A DNA stretch of 37,715 bases from NCBI RefSeq assembly GCF_002154605.1, contig NZ_MUNE01000137.1, positions 1 through 37,715 on the forward strand, written 5' to 3'. Shown here piece by piece: positions 16,472-25,037 of this stretch. Within the stretch, counting starts at the first letter, position 1. The number at the start of each line of letters is the position of its first letter. Under the pieces are notes generated by a model. It searched no databases. It was not told where the DNA came from and was given only the letters and a program-made list of their open reading frames with translations. Source of the stretch: Streptomyces milbemycinicus. GTDB lineage: Bacteria > Actinomycetota > Actinomycetes > Streptomycetales > Streptomycetaceae. The position numbers were made by a program, and so were the translations under genes.

Positions 16472-19414
16472 ATGACAAGACGCAAGGCCGGAGCGATCAT
16501 CGCGGTGGCCTCGTTACTGCTGGGAGGGGTGGCCGCGACCTCCACGGCACAGGCCAGGCCGCGGCCTCAAGCGGCCGACGAGGGGCTGTCGGTATGGACC
16601 GCCCAGGTGACCCGGGCACAGGTGCCGCTGCTGCTCAAGGCCGGAGCCGACGGGCATGAACTGGGCGAGCGGCTGCCGGAGAAGGGGGCCGGGCAGGTCG
16701 AGCTCTACCTCACCGGCAAGCAGGCGGAGGCGCTGCGCGGGCAGGGCGTCCGCCTCACCCGCAAGGAGATCTCCAAGCAGGCCGTGAACCGGGCCAAGGC
16801 CGCGGGCGACGGCGTCTTCCGCCCGTACAGCGGTGAGGGCGGGCTCAAACAAGAGATCGTCGAGACCGGCCAGGCGCACCCCGGGCTGACCAAGGTCGTC
16901 AGCATCGGCAAGACCGTGCGCGGCAACGACATCCTCGCCCTCAAGCTCAGCAAGGGCGCCGACCGCACCCCCGACGGCACCAAGCCCTCGGTGCTCTACA
17001 TGTCCAATCAGCACGCCCGTGAGTGGATCACCCCGGAGATGACCCGGCGGCTGATGCACTACTACCTCGACAACTACGGCAAGGACGACCGCGTCACCAA
17101 GATCGTGGACCGTACGGAGCTGTGGTTCGTCCTCTCCGCCAACCCGGACGGCTACGACTTCACCCACCAGAGCCCCGACAACCGGCAGTGGCGCAAGAAT
17201 CTGCGCGACAACGACGGCGACGGCAAGATCACCGCGGGCGACGGCGTCGACCTCAACCGCAACTTCCGCTACAAGTGGGGCTACGACAACGAGGGTTCGT
17301 CCCCCGACCCGGCCGAAGAGGTCTACCGCGGCCCGAGCCCCGGCTCCGAACCGGAGACCAAGGCGCTGGACGCCTTCGAGAAGCGCATCGGCTTCGAGTA
17401 CGGCATCAACTACCACTCGGCCGCCGAACTGCTGCTCTACGGCGTCGGCTGGCAGGTCGCCACCCCCACCCCCGACGACATCCTCTACAAGTCCCTCGCC
17501 GGCACCCCGGAGAAGTCCGCGATCCCCGGCTACCACCCGCAGGTCTCCTCCGAGCTCTACACCACCAACGGCGAGGCCGACGGCCACGCGGCCAACGTCA
17601 ACGGGATGATGATGTTCACCCCGGAGATGTCGACCTGTCAGACGGCCTCCGCCGTCGACCCCGGCGACCCCTGGCTGCCCGGCGACTGCGAGTCCATCTT
17701 CACCTTCCCGGACGACAAAAAGCTCATCCAGGAGGAGTTCGCCAAGAACATCCCGTTCGCGCTCGCTGTCGCCGAGACCGCCGAACACCCCGACCGGCCC
17801 AACTCCCCGGTCAGCATCGACGCCCCCGACTTCACCCCGGACGCCTTCACCACCTCCTACGCCCGCGGCGCCGGCCAGGAGGTCTCGGTGACCGCCCGCA
17901 AGAGCGTGCGCGGCAAGCAGCTCAACTACCGCGTCGACGGCGGCCGGACCCGCACCGCTCCGCTGGGGCCCTGGAAGGGCGGCGAGACCTACGGCGGCGA
18001 GGACAACATCCGCTTCGACCAGTACCGCGCCACGGTCAAGGGCGCGGACGTCGGCGACGAGGTGAAGGTCTGGTTCACCGGCCGCACCCCCAAGGGCGCA
18101 ACGACCGCGAGCAAGCCCTTCACCTACCGCGTCGCCGAGCGGCCGCGCGCCGACACCCTGGTGATCGCCGACGAGGGCGGCACCACCGCGGCCCGGCACA
18201 CCGCCGCGTACACCAAGGCGCTCGCCGACAACGGCCGCAAGTCCGCCGTATGGGACGTCGCCACCCAGGGAGCGCCGCACGCCCTGGGGGTGTTGAGCCA
18301 CTTCAAGACCGTGTACTGGTACACCGGCGCCCAGCGGCCCGGCGGCGCGACCCTGCTCGCGGTGCGCGACTTCCTCAACGAGGGCGGCAAGCTCATCACC
18401 AGCGGTGAGCGGGCGGGCGGCAGCTCCGAGGTGGGCCCGGCCGACACCGACGACTTCAGCCAGTACTACCTGGGCGCCGACCGCCGTCTGTCGCTGACGT
18501 CCCCGCCGAGCTTCCGGGGCGCCGGCGCCCTCGCGGGCACCGCGGCCACCCTCGCCGACGCCGCGGACAACCCCCTGGACGCGGCGGGCGGGTACACCGT
18601 CACCTCCGACGCGCTGCCGCCGGAGCAGTTCCCGCAGTTCCGCAGTGCGGCCGCGGGCGACTACCCGGGCGCGCGCAGCCCGTTCCAGCCGTACGACGGC
18701 GACTGGATGGCGGCGGCGCTGCACCGGGACCGCTCCTGGATGCGGCTGTCCCGCACCGTCGATCTGACCGGGGACACCGCGGCCGACAAGCCGAGTCTGC
18801 GGTTCCGGCTCAGCTATGACACCGAACCCGGATACGACTATGCGATCGTCGAGGCACACACCGTGGGCCAGGACGACTGGACCACCCTGCCCGACGCGGG
18901 CGGCGCCACCTCCACCACCGCCCCGGACGACTGCTATCTGACCCTGCATCCGTTCCTGGCGCACTACCTGACCCGTGGCGCGAACGCCTGTGAGGCGGGC
19001 GGGACCACGGGCGACTGGAACGCCTTCAACGGCTCCTCGGAGGGCTGGCGGCCCGTCTCCGTGGACCTGAGCGACTACGCGGGCAAAAAGGTCGAGCTGT
19101 CCATCTCGTATGTGACCGACTCCGGTACGGGCGGGCTCGGCGTCCTGGCCGACAGCACCGCGCTCGTCGTCGGCGGCGCCGAGCGGGACCGGGAGGGCTT
19201 CGAGACGGCGCTCGGCCCCTGGGCGGTGCCCGGCGCGCCGGCCGGCAGCCCGGCGAACTCCGCCGACTGGACCCGGTCGCGGGAGCTGTTCCACACCTCG
19301 GCCGCGGTCACCACCCGGGACACCGTGCTCCTCGGCTTCGGCCTGGAACACATCCCCAGCGCCGCCGAGCGGACGCGACTCGTGGGGGCCGCGCTGCGTG
19401 CGCTGCGGCGTTGA
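16472..19414 (+). CDS. Secreted M14-family zinc carboxypeptidase
   Basis: A 980-residue exported metallocarboxypeptidase. Residues 1-28 form a signal peptide (MTRRK, hydrophobic core, cleavage after A-Q-A28). An N-terminal pro-like region precedes the M14 domain, where the catalytic set is intact: zinc ligands H181 and E184 (NQHAREW), H315 (NYHS) and general base E385 (FTPEMST), plus DLNRNF for substrate carboxylate binding. A calcium-loop-like DNDGDGKITAGDG interrupts the domain near residue 250. After about residue 435 come two or more beta-rich domains; the last (about 770-940) resembles the jelly-roll of M6 immune-inhibitor-A peptidases. Codon 15 is TTA (16514-16516), implying dependence on the bldA tRNA. 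ATG 16472 follows AAGGGGGG; GTG 16412 and ATG 16454 are alternatives, all upstream of the TTA. It probably digests extracellular peptides during development. Confidence 0.92.
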   Translation: MTRRKAGAIIAVASLLLGGVAATSTAQARPRPQAADEGLSVWTAQVTRAQVPLLLKAGADGHELGERLPEKGAGQVELYLTGKQAEALRGQGVRLTRKEISKQAVNRAKAAGDGVFRPYSGEGGLKQEIVETGQAHPGLTKVVSIGKTVRGNDILALKLSKGADRTPDGTKPSVLYMSNQHAREWITPEMTRRLMHYYLDNYGKDDRVTKIVDRTELWFVLSANPDGYDFTHQSPDNRQWRKNLRDNDGDGKITAGDGVDLNRNFRYKWGYDNEGSSPDPAEEVYRGPSPGSEPETKALDAFEKRIGFEYGINYHSAAELLLYGVGWQVATPTPDDILYKSLAGTPEKSAIPGYHPQVSSELYTTNGEADGHAANVNGMMMFTPEMSTCQTASAVDPGDPWLPGDCESIFTFPDDKKLIQEEFAKNIPFALAVAETAEHPDRPNSPVSIDAPDFTPDAFTTSYARGAGQEVSVTARKSVRGKQLNYRVDGGRTRTAPLGPWKGGETYGGEDNIRFDQYRATVKGADVGDEVKVWFTGRTPKGATTASKPFTYRVAERPRADTLVIADEGGTTAARHTAAYTKALADNGRKSAVWDVATQGAPHALGVLSHFKTVYWYTGAQRPGGATLLAVRDFLNEGGKLITSGERAGGSSEVGPADTDDFSQYYLGADRRLSLTSPPSFRGAGALAGTAATLADAADNPLDAAGGYTVTSDALPPEQFPQFRSAAAGDYPGARSPFQPYDGDWMAAALHRDRSWMRLSRTVDLTGDTAADKPSLRFRLSYDTEPGYDYAIVEAHTVGQDDWTTLPDAGGATSTTAPDDCYLTLHPFLAHYLTRGANACEAGGTTGDWNAFNGSSEGWRPVSVDLSDYAGKKVELSISYVTDSGTGGLGVLADSTALVVGGAERDREGFETALGPWAVPGAPAGSPANSADWTRSRELFHTSAAVTTRDTVLLGFGLEHIPSAAERTRLVGAALRALRR

Positions 19415-19452
19415 CCGTTCGTGACAGAAAGTGACTGACGGGTAAACCGAGG

Positions 19453-19493
19453 CCGTCGGTCCGTACCACTTTTCAGTGGTCGCGGGCCGACGG
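19453..19493. terminator. Compound hairpin between carboxypeptidase and gap
   Basis: CCGTCGG (19453-19459) pairs with CCGACGG (19487-19493), enclosing a second stem CCACT/AGTGG (19466-19470 and 19475-19479) with a TTTC loop. It starts 38 nt after the carboxypeptidase stop and probably ends that transcript; it could also be an operator for gap. Confidence 0.6.
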
Positions 19494-19501
19494 TGCCAAT
19501 G

Positions 19502-19530
19502 TCACGTACGTCCCGTGATAGCGGTAGGGT
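19502..19530 (+). promoter_or_regulatory. Candidate gap promoter
   Basis: TAGGGT (19525-19530) is a typical Streptomyces -10 sequence for the main vegetative sigma factor, 72 nt upstream of gap. The -35 region around 19500-19507 (TGTCACGT) is weak. Confidence 0.35.
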
Positions 19531-19556
19531 CGGATGCGGTCGGGGACATCCAATAA

Positions 19557-20606
<1,050 letters not shown>

Positions 20607-20625
20607 CCGCTGCCGAGATGAGCCA

Positions 20626-20665
20626 GGACAGGGCCCGGTACGACGCTGTCGTACGGGCCCTGTCC
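20626..20665 (+). terminator. Long hairpin between gap and pgk
   Basis: The 18-nt arm at 20626-20643 and the 17-nt arm at 20649-20665 pair perfectly except for one bulged G, around a CGCTG loop. It lies in the gap-pgk intercistronic space and ends 8 nt before the pgk Shine-Dalgarno. It could be a partial terminator, or an RNA-stabilising or processing element that makes gap mRNA more abundant than pgk-tpiA. Confidence 0.6.
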
Positions 20666-20684
20666 CATGAACTAGGAGTCCTCT

Positions 20685-21887
20685 GTGAAGACGATTGACG
20701 ATCTTCAGGTCGCAGGGAAGCGGGTCTTCGTCCGCGTCGATCTGAACGTTCCGCTCGACGGCGAGACGATCACCGACGACGGCCGTATCCGCGCCGCCGT
20801 GCCGACCATCGCCAAGCTCACCGAGTCGGGCGCCAAGGTGATCGTCGCCTCCCACCTGGGCCGGCCCAAGGGCGCGCCCGAGCCCCGCTTCTCGCTCGCC
20901 CCGGTCGCCCGGCGGCTCGGCGAACTCCTCGGCAAGCCGGTCGCGTTCGCGACCGACACGGTCGGGGACAGCGCCCGCGAGGCCGTGGCCGGGCTCGGCG
21001 AGGGCGATGTGGTGCTGCTGGAGAACCTGCGCTTCAACGCCGGTGAGACCAGCAAGGACGACGCCGAGCGCGGCGCCTTCGCCGATCAGCTCGCCGCCCT
21101 CGCGGACCTGTACGTGGGCGACGGCTTCGGCGCGGTGCACCGCAAGCACGCCTCCGTGTACGACCTCCCGGCGCGGCTGCCGCACGCCGCGGGCTATCTG
21201 ATCGCCGCCGAACTGAACGTCCTCAGGCAGCTCACCGAGGACGTGAAGCGCCCGTACGCGGTGGTCCTCGGCGGCGCCAAGGTGTCCGACAAGCTCGGCG
21301 TCATCGACCACCTCCTGGAGCGGGCCGACCGCATCCTCATCGGCGGCGGCATGGCGTACACCTTCCTCAAGGCCCAGGGCCACGAGATCGGCACCTCGCT
21401 GCTGCAGGACGACCAGATCGAGGCCGTCCAGGAGTACCTGGCGCGCGCCAAGGAGCGCGGCGTGGAGTTCGTGCTCCCTGTCGACGTCCTGGTGGGCCCC
21501 GAGTTCCCGGACCTCAGGACCAAGGCCCCGGCCCACCCCCAGGCCGTCTCCGCCGCGCAGATCCCGGCCGACCAGATGGGTCTGGACATCGGCCCGGAGA
21601 CCTGCGAGCTGTACGCCTCGAAGCTGGCCGACGCCGCCACCGTCTTCTGGAACGGCCCGATGGGCGTCTTCGAGCACCCCGACTTCGCCGAGGGCACCAA
21701 GGCCGTCGCCCAGGCGCTGGTCGAGAGCCCGGCCTTCACCGTGGTGGGCGGCGGAGACTCCGCCGCCGCCGTACGGATCCTGGGCTTCGACGAGAATGCT
21801 TTCGGCCACATCTCGACCGGCGGCGGAGCAAGCCTCGAATACCTCGAGGGCAAGACGCTCCCCGGCCTCGCAGCACTGGAGGACTGA
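20685..21887 (+). CDS. pgk: Phosphoglycerate kinase
   Basis: A 400-residue PGK, transferring phosphate from 1,3-bisphosphoglycerate to ADP. Family blocks in order are [14 protein letters not shown] (about residues 13-26), [12 protein letters not shown] (about 50-61), the [11 protein letters not shown] region, [36 protein letters not shown] and the nucleotide loop [11 protein letters not shown]. The histidine-glycine-rich C-terminal segment [22 protein letters not shown] is complete. The GTG at 20685 has AGGAG at 20674-20678. A BlastP-style check is hardly needed. The stop is followed after 5 nt by the tpiA GTG, whose GGAGGA ribosome site lies in the last pgk codons, so these two are co-transcribed and coupled. 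Confidence 0.97.
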   Translation: MKTIDDLQVAGKRVFVRVDLNVPLDGETITDDGRIRAAVPTIAKLTESGAKVIVASHLGRPKGAPEPRFSLAPVARRLGELLGKPVAFATDTVGDSAREAVAGLGEGDVVLLENLRFNAGETSKDDAERGAFADQLAALADLYVGDGFGAVHRKHASVYDLPARLPHAAGYLIAAELNVLRQLTEDVKRPYAVVLGGAKVSDKLGVIDHLLERADRILIGGGMAYTFLKAQGHEIGTSLLQDDQIEAVQEYLARAKERGVEFVLPVDVLVGPEFPDLRTKAPAHPQAVSAAQIPADQMGLDIGPETCELYASKLADAATVFWNGPMGVFEHPDFAEGTKAVAQALVESPAFTVVGGGDSAAAVRILGFDENAFGHISTGGGASLEYLEGKTLPGLAALED

Positions 21888-21892
21888 ACACC

Positions 21893-22669
21893 GTGAGTGA
21901 CCGCACCCCGCTGATGGCGGGCAACTGGAAGATGAACCTCAACCACCTCGAGGCCATCGCCCACGTCCAGAAGATCACTTTCTCGCTCACCGACAAGGAC
22001 TACGAGGACGTCGAGGTCGCGGTCCTTCCGCCGTTCACGGACCTCCGGACCCTGCAGACCCTGGTCGAGCACGACAAGCTCAAGCTCAAGTACGGCGCCC
22101 AGGACATCTCGGCGCACGGCTCCGGCGCGTACACCGGGGAGATCTCCGGCGCGATGCTCGCCAAGCTGCGGTGCTCCTATGTGGCGGTCGGCCACTCCGA
22201 GCGGCGCCAGTACCACGGCGAGACCGACGAGCTGTGCAACGCCAAGGTCAAGGCCGCCTTCAAGAACGACGTCACCCCCATCCTGTGCGTCGGCGAGGGC
22301 CTGGACGTGCGCAAGGCGGGCAACCAGGTCGCCCACACGCTCGCGCAGATCGACGGGGGCCTGAAGGACATCCCGGCCGAGCAGGCCGAGCGGATCGTGA
22401 TCGCGTACGAGCCGGTCTGGGCCATCGGCACCGGTGAGGTGGCCACCCCCGAGGACGCCCAGGAGGTCTGCGGGGCCATCCGGGGCCGCCTGGCCGAGCT
22501 GTACAGCCAGGACGTGGCCGACAAGGTCCGGATCCAGTACGGCGGCTCGGTGAAGTCCGGAAACGTCGCCGCGATCATGGCGCAGCCGGACGTGGACGGC
22601 GCGCTGATCGGCGGCGCGGCGCTGGACGCGGACGAGTTCGTCAAGATCGTCCGGTTCCGCGACCAGTGA
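21893..22669 (+). CDS. tpiA: Triosephosphate isomerase
   Basis: A 258-residue TIM barrel interconverting dihydroxyacetone phosphate and glyceraldehyde-3-phosphate. Catalytic residues are visible: N11 and K13 in GNWKMN, H101 in AVGHSERRQ and E173 in [11 protein letters not shown]. The flexible loop 6 is [12 protein letters not shown]. The phosphate-binding ends GGSVKSGN and GALIGGAAL are intact. The GTG at 21893 is preceded by GGAGGA inside the end of pgk, only 5 nt separating the two genes. A hairpin 45 nt downstream may end or attenuate the glycolytic transcript before secG. Confidence 0.97.
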   Translation: MSDRTPLMAGNWKMNLNHLEAIAHVQKITFSLTDKDYEDVEVAVLPPFTDLRTLQTLVEHDKLKLKYGAQDISAHGSGAYTGEISGAMLAKLRCSYVAVGHSERRQYHGETDELCNAKVKAAFKNDVTPILCVGEGLDVRKAGNQVAHTLAQIDGGLKDIPAEQAERIVIAYEPVWAIGTGEVATPEDAQEVCGAIRGRLAELYSQDVADKVRIQYGGSVKSGNVAAIMAQPDVDGALIGGAALDADEFVKIVRFRDQ

Positions 22670-22713
22670 GCAGACCGGTGAGTAGGCCGTAGCAGGTCAC
22701 TCGTCGTACCCTG

Positions 22714-22755
22714 GCGGGGGTCGAGGTGGTGCGGAAGGCACTGCCCGGCCCCCGC
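22714..22755 (+). terminator. Hairpin between tpiA and secG
   Basis: GCGGGGG (22714-22720) pairs with CCCCCGC (22749-22755), and an inner GTGC/GCAC stem closes a GGAAG loop. Downstream DNA is pyrimidine-rich. It may terminate the tpiA transcript. A TACCCT at 22707-22712 could be a secG -10 element, in which case this hairpin would lie in the secG leader instead. Confidence 0.45.
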
Positions 22756-22807
22756 TCCTTACCGTTCTTTACCGTCCCGTCCAAGCCCGAGAGAGTTGGT
22801 TCCAGCC

Positions 22808-23041
22808 GTGGTCATGGGGTTCTCGATCGCCCTCATTATTTTCAGCGTTCTGCTGATGATGCTGGTGCTCATGCACAAGGGGAAGGGCGGAGGTCTGTCC
22901 GACATGTTCGGTGGCGGTATGCAGTCCTCCGTGGGCGGCTCCTCGGTCGCCGAGCGCAACCTGGACCGGATCACCGTCGTCATCGGCCTGCTCTGGTTCG
23001 TCTGCATCGTGGTGCTCGGCCTGCTGATCAAGCTCGATTGA
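22808..23041 (+). CDS. secG: Sec translocase subunit SecG
   Basis: A 77-residue SecG with two membrane helices (about residues 4-21 and 50-73) flanking a glycine-rich cytoplasmic loop, HKGKGGGLSDMFGGGMQSSV, the family hallmark. SecG assists SecYE during preprotein translocation. The GTG at 22808 gives MVMGFSIALIIF; the in-frame ATG at 22814 is an alternative, and the ribosome site (GAGAG at 22791-22795) is modest. The link between tpiA and secG is long conserved in actinobacteria and some other bacteria, although the functions are unrelated. Confidence 0.93.
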   Translation: MVMGFSIALIIFSVLLMMLVLMHKGKGGGLSDMFGGGMQSSVGGSSVAERNLDRITVVIGLLWFVCIVVLGLLIKLD

Positions 23042-23090
23042 GCCGATAGCTGACGCACCGTCGCGAGCGCGGCTTATCATGGGCTTGCGT

Positions 23091-23155
23091 CCTGGGGGGC
23101 ACCTCTCGGCTGGAGGCCGGCGGGGGCACCTCCCGGCCGAAGGCTGGGGGCGGGT
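23091..23155 (+). repeat. Tandem degenerate CACCTC hairpin repeats
   Basis: Two adjacent imperfect units occur here. Unit 1 is GGGGGGCACCTCTCGGCTGG (around 23094-23113) followed by AGGCCGGCGGGGG. Unit 2 is CGGGGGCACCTCCCGGCCG (23121-23139) followed by AAGGCTGGGGG. In unit 2, CTCCCGGCC (23130-23138) pairs with GGCTGGGGG (23142-23150) through two wobble pairs and a GAA loop. Similar small hairpins are dispersed in Streptomyces intergenic regions, to my recollection. It may also serve as the secG terminator. Confidence 0.5.
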
Positions 23156-23169
23156 GTAACTCCTCTCAC

Positions 23170-23197
23170 TGGACGCGCGTTGGGCCTTACGTAGACT
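23170..23197 (+). promoter_or_regulatory. Candidate promoter of the RbpA-paralogue gene
   Basis: TGGACG (23170-23175) and TAGACT (23192-23197) are 16 nt apart, a good fit to a vegetative Streptomyces promoter, 66 nt upstream of the start codon. The sigma-R type GGAAT-N18-GTT known for canonical rbpA was not seen. Confidence 0.5.
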
Positions 23198-23262
23198 GGG
23201 GCGCCCGGCAGCGGAGCTGCCTACCAATGCTTCGCGGCACCATCACGCAGGGAGTTACGACC

Positions 23263-23598
23263 GTGGCAAGTGGCAACGCGATCCGTGGAAGTCGGGTCGG
23301 AGCGGGGCCGATGGGAGAAGCGGAGCGAGGCGAATCGGCGCCTCGCCTGCGTATTTCCTTCTGGTGCTCGAACGGGCACGAGACCGTGCCGAGCTTCGCC
23401 AGCGACGCGCAGATTCCGGACACTTGGGACTGCCCCCGCTGCGGCTTCCCGGCCGGCAAGGACCGGGACAACCCGCCGGACCCGCCGCGCACCGAGCCGT
23501 ACAAGACGCATCTGGCGTATGTGCGGGAGCGGCGGAGCGACGCCGACGGCGAGGCGATCCTCGCCGAGGCTCTTGCCAAGCTCCGCGGCGAGATCTGA
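23263..23598 (+). CDS. RbpA-family RNA polymerase-binding protein (second paralogue)
   Basis: A 111-residue member of the RbpA family, small actinobacterial proteins that bind RNA polymerase and group 1/2 sigma factors to stabilise open promoter complexes. An N-terminal basic AIRGSRVGAGP segment precedes a compact zinc-ribbon-like core with FWCSNGHE and WDCPRCGFPAG (three Cys and a His as likely Zn ligands). The C-terminal sigma-interacting helix region is PPRTEPYKTHLAYVRERRSDADGEAILAEAL. From memory, canonical Streptomyces RbpA is a different ~124-residue protein with a THWDMLMERR sequence at this place. The present one carries THLAYVRERR and is therefore the paralogue sometimes called RbpB. 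The GTG at 23263 follows CAGGGAG. It has its own promoter and a strong terminator, so it is monocistronic. Confidence 0.85.
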   Translation: MASGNAIRGSRVGAGPMGEAERGESAPRLRISFWCSNGHETVPSFASDAQIPDTWDCPRCGFPAGKDRDNPPDPPRTEPYKTHLAYVRERRSDADGEAILAEALAKLRGEI

Positions 23599-23625
23599 GC
23601 GGCAGGCGGGACGACGCACAGTACG

Positions 23626-23670
23626 ACGGCCCGGCCGGGCACCTCCGACGGGGGTGCGCGGCCGGGCCGT
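23626..23670 (+). terminator. Strong hairpin after the RbpA paralogue
   Basis: ACGGCCCGGCCG (23626-23637) and CGGCCGGGCCGT (23659-23670) are perfect 12-nt arms, with an inner GCACC/GGTGC stem. It lies 28 nt past the stop codon. Confidence 0.8.
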
Positions 23671-23742
23671 TGTCAGTGGTGGGGGCTACGGTCGTGACGT
23701 GGGGTGCCGTGCGGGGCGGTGCCGTGGTTCGGGAGGGGCGCC

Positions 23743-24987
23743 ATGGCCACGGTGGAGGCCGGTGAGCAGGGTGCTGAGCGGGCTGTGTCGCTTGCGTGGC
23801 GGGGTGGTTTCGGGCGGCTGTGGGGGGCGGCGGTGGTGTCGCGGTTCGGGGACGCGCTGCGCGGGGCGGCGCTTCCGCTGCTGGCCGTCTCGCTGACCGA
23901 CTCCCCGGTGCTGGTCTCGCTGGTGACCGCGTGCGGCTTTCTGCCGTGGCTGCTGTTCGGGCTGCTCGGCGGGGCCATCGCCGACCGGGTGGACCAGCGG
24001 CGGGCGATGTGGGCGGTGGATGTGGCGCGCGGTGTGCTGATGGCCGCTTTCGCCGTCGCCGTATGGCTGGGACATGCCACGATCGGCTTGCTGCTCGCCC
24101 TCGCCTTCGCGCTGACCACCCTGCAGACCCTCTTCGACAACGCGGCCACGGCCCTGCTGCCGTCCGTGGTGGCGCCGGAGGCCCTGAGCCGGGCCAACGC
24201 ACGCCTGATGACCGGGCAGGAGGTCATGGGCCGGTTCGTGGGCGCGCCGCTGGTGCCGGTGGCCCTGGGCCTTGGCGTCGCCGTGCCGTACGCGGCCGAC
24301 GCGGTCACCTATCTCGCCGCCGCCGCGCTGGTCGCCTCGCTGGGCGGGCGGGCGCAGGCGCCGCAGCGGGAGCCCCGGGCGCCGGGGAGCACAATCCGGA
24401 GGGATATGGCCGAGGGCATCGGGGTGCTGTGGCGGGACCGGCTGCTGCGGGCGCTGTGTGTGTCCACCACGCTGTGCAATGTCGGCATCGGCGCCCTCAT
24501 CGCCACGCTGGTGCTGCATGTCACCGGATGGCTGGGCGCCGGGGACGCGGGTTACGCGGCCGTCATCACGGTCTATGGGATCGGCAGCGTGGCCGGCGGG
24601 CTGATGGCCGCGCGGGTGGCGGAGCGGCTGGGCCGCGGCCCCACGATCATGGTGTGCGGTATCGCGCAGATAGCCGCCCTCCTCGCCCTGGGCACCATCC
24701 GCGAGCTGCCGGCCGCCGTCGCCGCCTTCGGCGTCTTCGGCCTGGCCGGGATGGTCTGGAACGTCACGGAGGTGACGATGATGCAGCAGCGCAGCCCGGC
24801 CGAGATGCTGGGCCGGGTCAGCGCCGCCTTCCGTACGCTGTCGACCGCCGGCGCCCCGCTCGGCGCCCTGCTCGGCGGGGTCATAGCCGGGGCATGGGGG
24901 CTGAACACACCGGCGCTGGCGGCCGCCGCGCTCTTCGCCTGCGGACTGGTGGCCCTCGTCCCCGGTATGCGCTCCCCGATCAACTAG
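23743..24987 (+). CDS. MFS exporter (MFS_3/EntS-MefA type)
   Basis: A 414-residue, 12-helix major facilitator of the branch holding enterobactin exporter EntS and macrolide efflux MefA. The start of the second helix pair has [14 protein letters not shown], a variant of the loop 2-3 motif, preceded by [16 protein letters not shown] in helix 1. The central loop (about residues 205-225) is charged and rich in Arg and Pro. The substrate is unknown. The ATG at 23743 has GGGAGGGG just upstream; in-frame codons further left lack a ribosome site. The protein is embedded between the RbpA paralogue and pgi and is unrelated to either. A 50-nt gap before pgi with no terminator suggests that pgi could be read from the same transcript. 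Confidence 0.88.
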   Translation: MATVEAGEQGAERAVSLAWRGGFGRLWGAAVVSRFGDALRGAALPLLAVSLTDSPVLVSLVTACGFLPWLLFGLLGGAIADRVDQRRAMWAVDVARGVLMAAFAVAVWLGHATIGLLLALAFALTTLQTLFDNAATALLPSVVAPEALSRANARLMTGQEVMGRFVGAPLVPVALGLGVAVPYAADAVTYLAAAALVASLGGRAQAPQREPRAPGSTIRRDMAEGIGVLWRDRLLRALCVSTTLCNVGIGALIATLVLHVTGWLGAGDAGYAAVITVYGIGSVAGGLMAARVAERLGRGPTIMVCGIAQIAALLALGTIRELPAAVAAFGVFGLAGMVWNVTEVTMMQQRSPAEMLGRVSAAFRTLSTAGAPLGALLGGVIAGAWGLNTPALAAAALFACGLVALVPGMRSPIN

Positions 24988-25037
24988 GTTGGGGGCCATG
25001 GGGGCCAGGCACCGACGAGAAGTGGGCTGATTCCGAG

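Noticed and set aside
16514..19351. A 945-codon minus-strand frame opposite the carboxypeptidase
   Set aside because: Low-complexity Val/Gly/Ala translation, no motif; explained by high GC of the sense gene.
23796..25037. Possible long fusion of the frame before pgi into a larger Pgi
   Set aside because: The upstream frame overlaps the MFS exporter in another phase and is Arg/Gly-rich; Pgi has its normal length from 25038.
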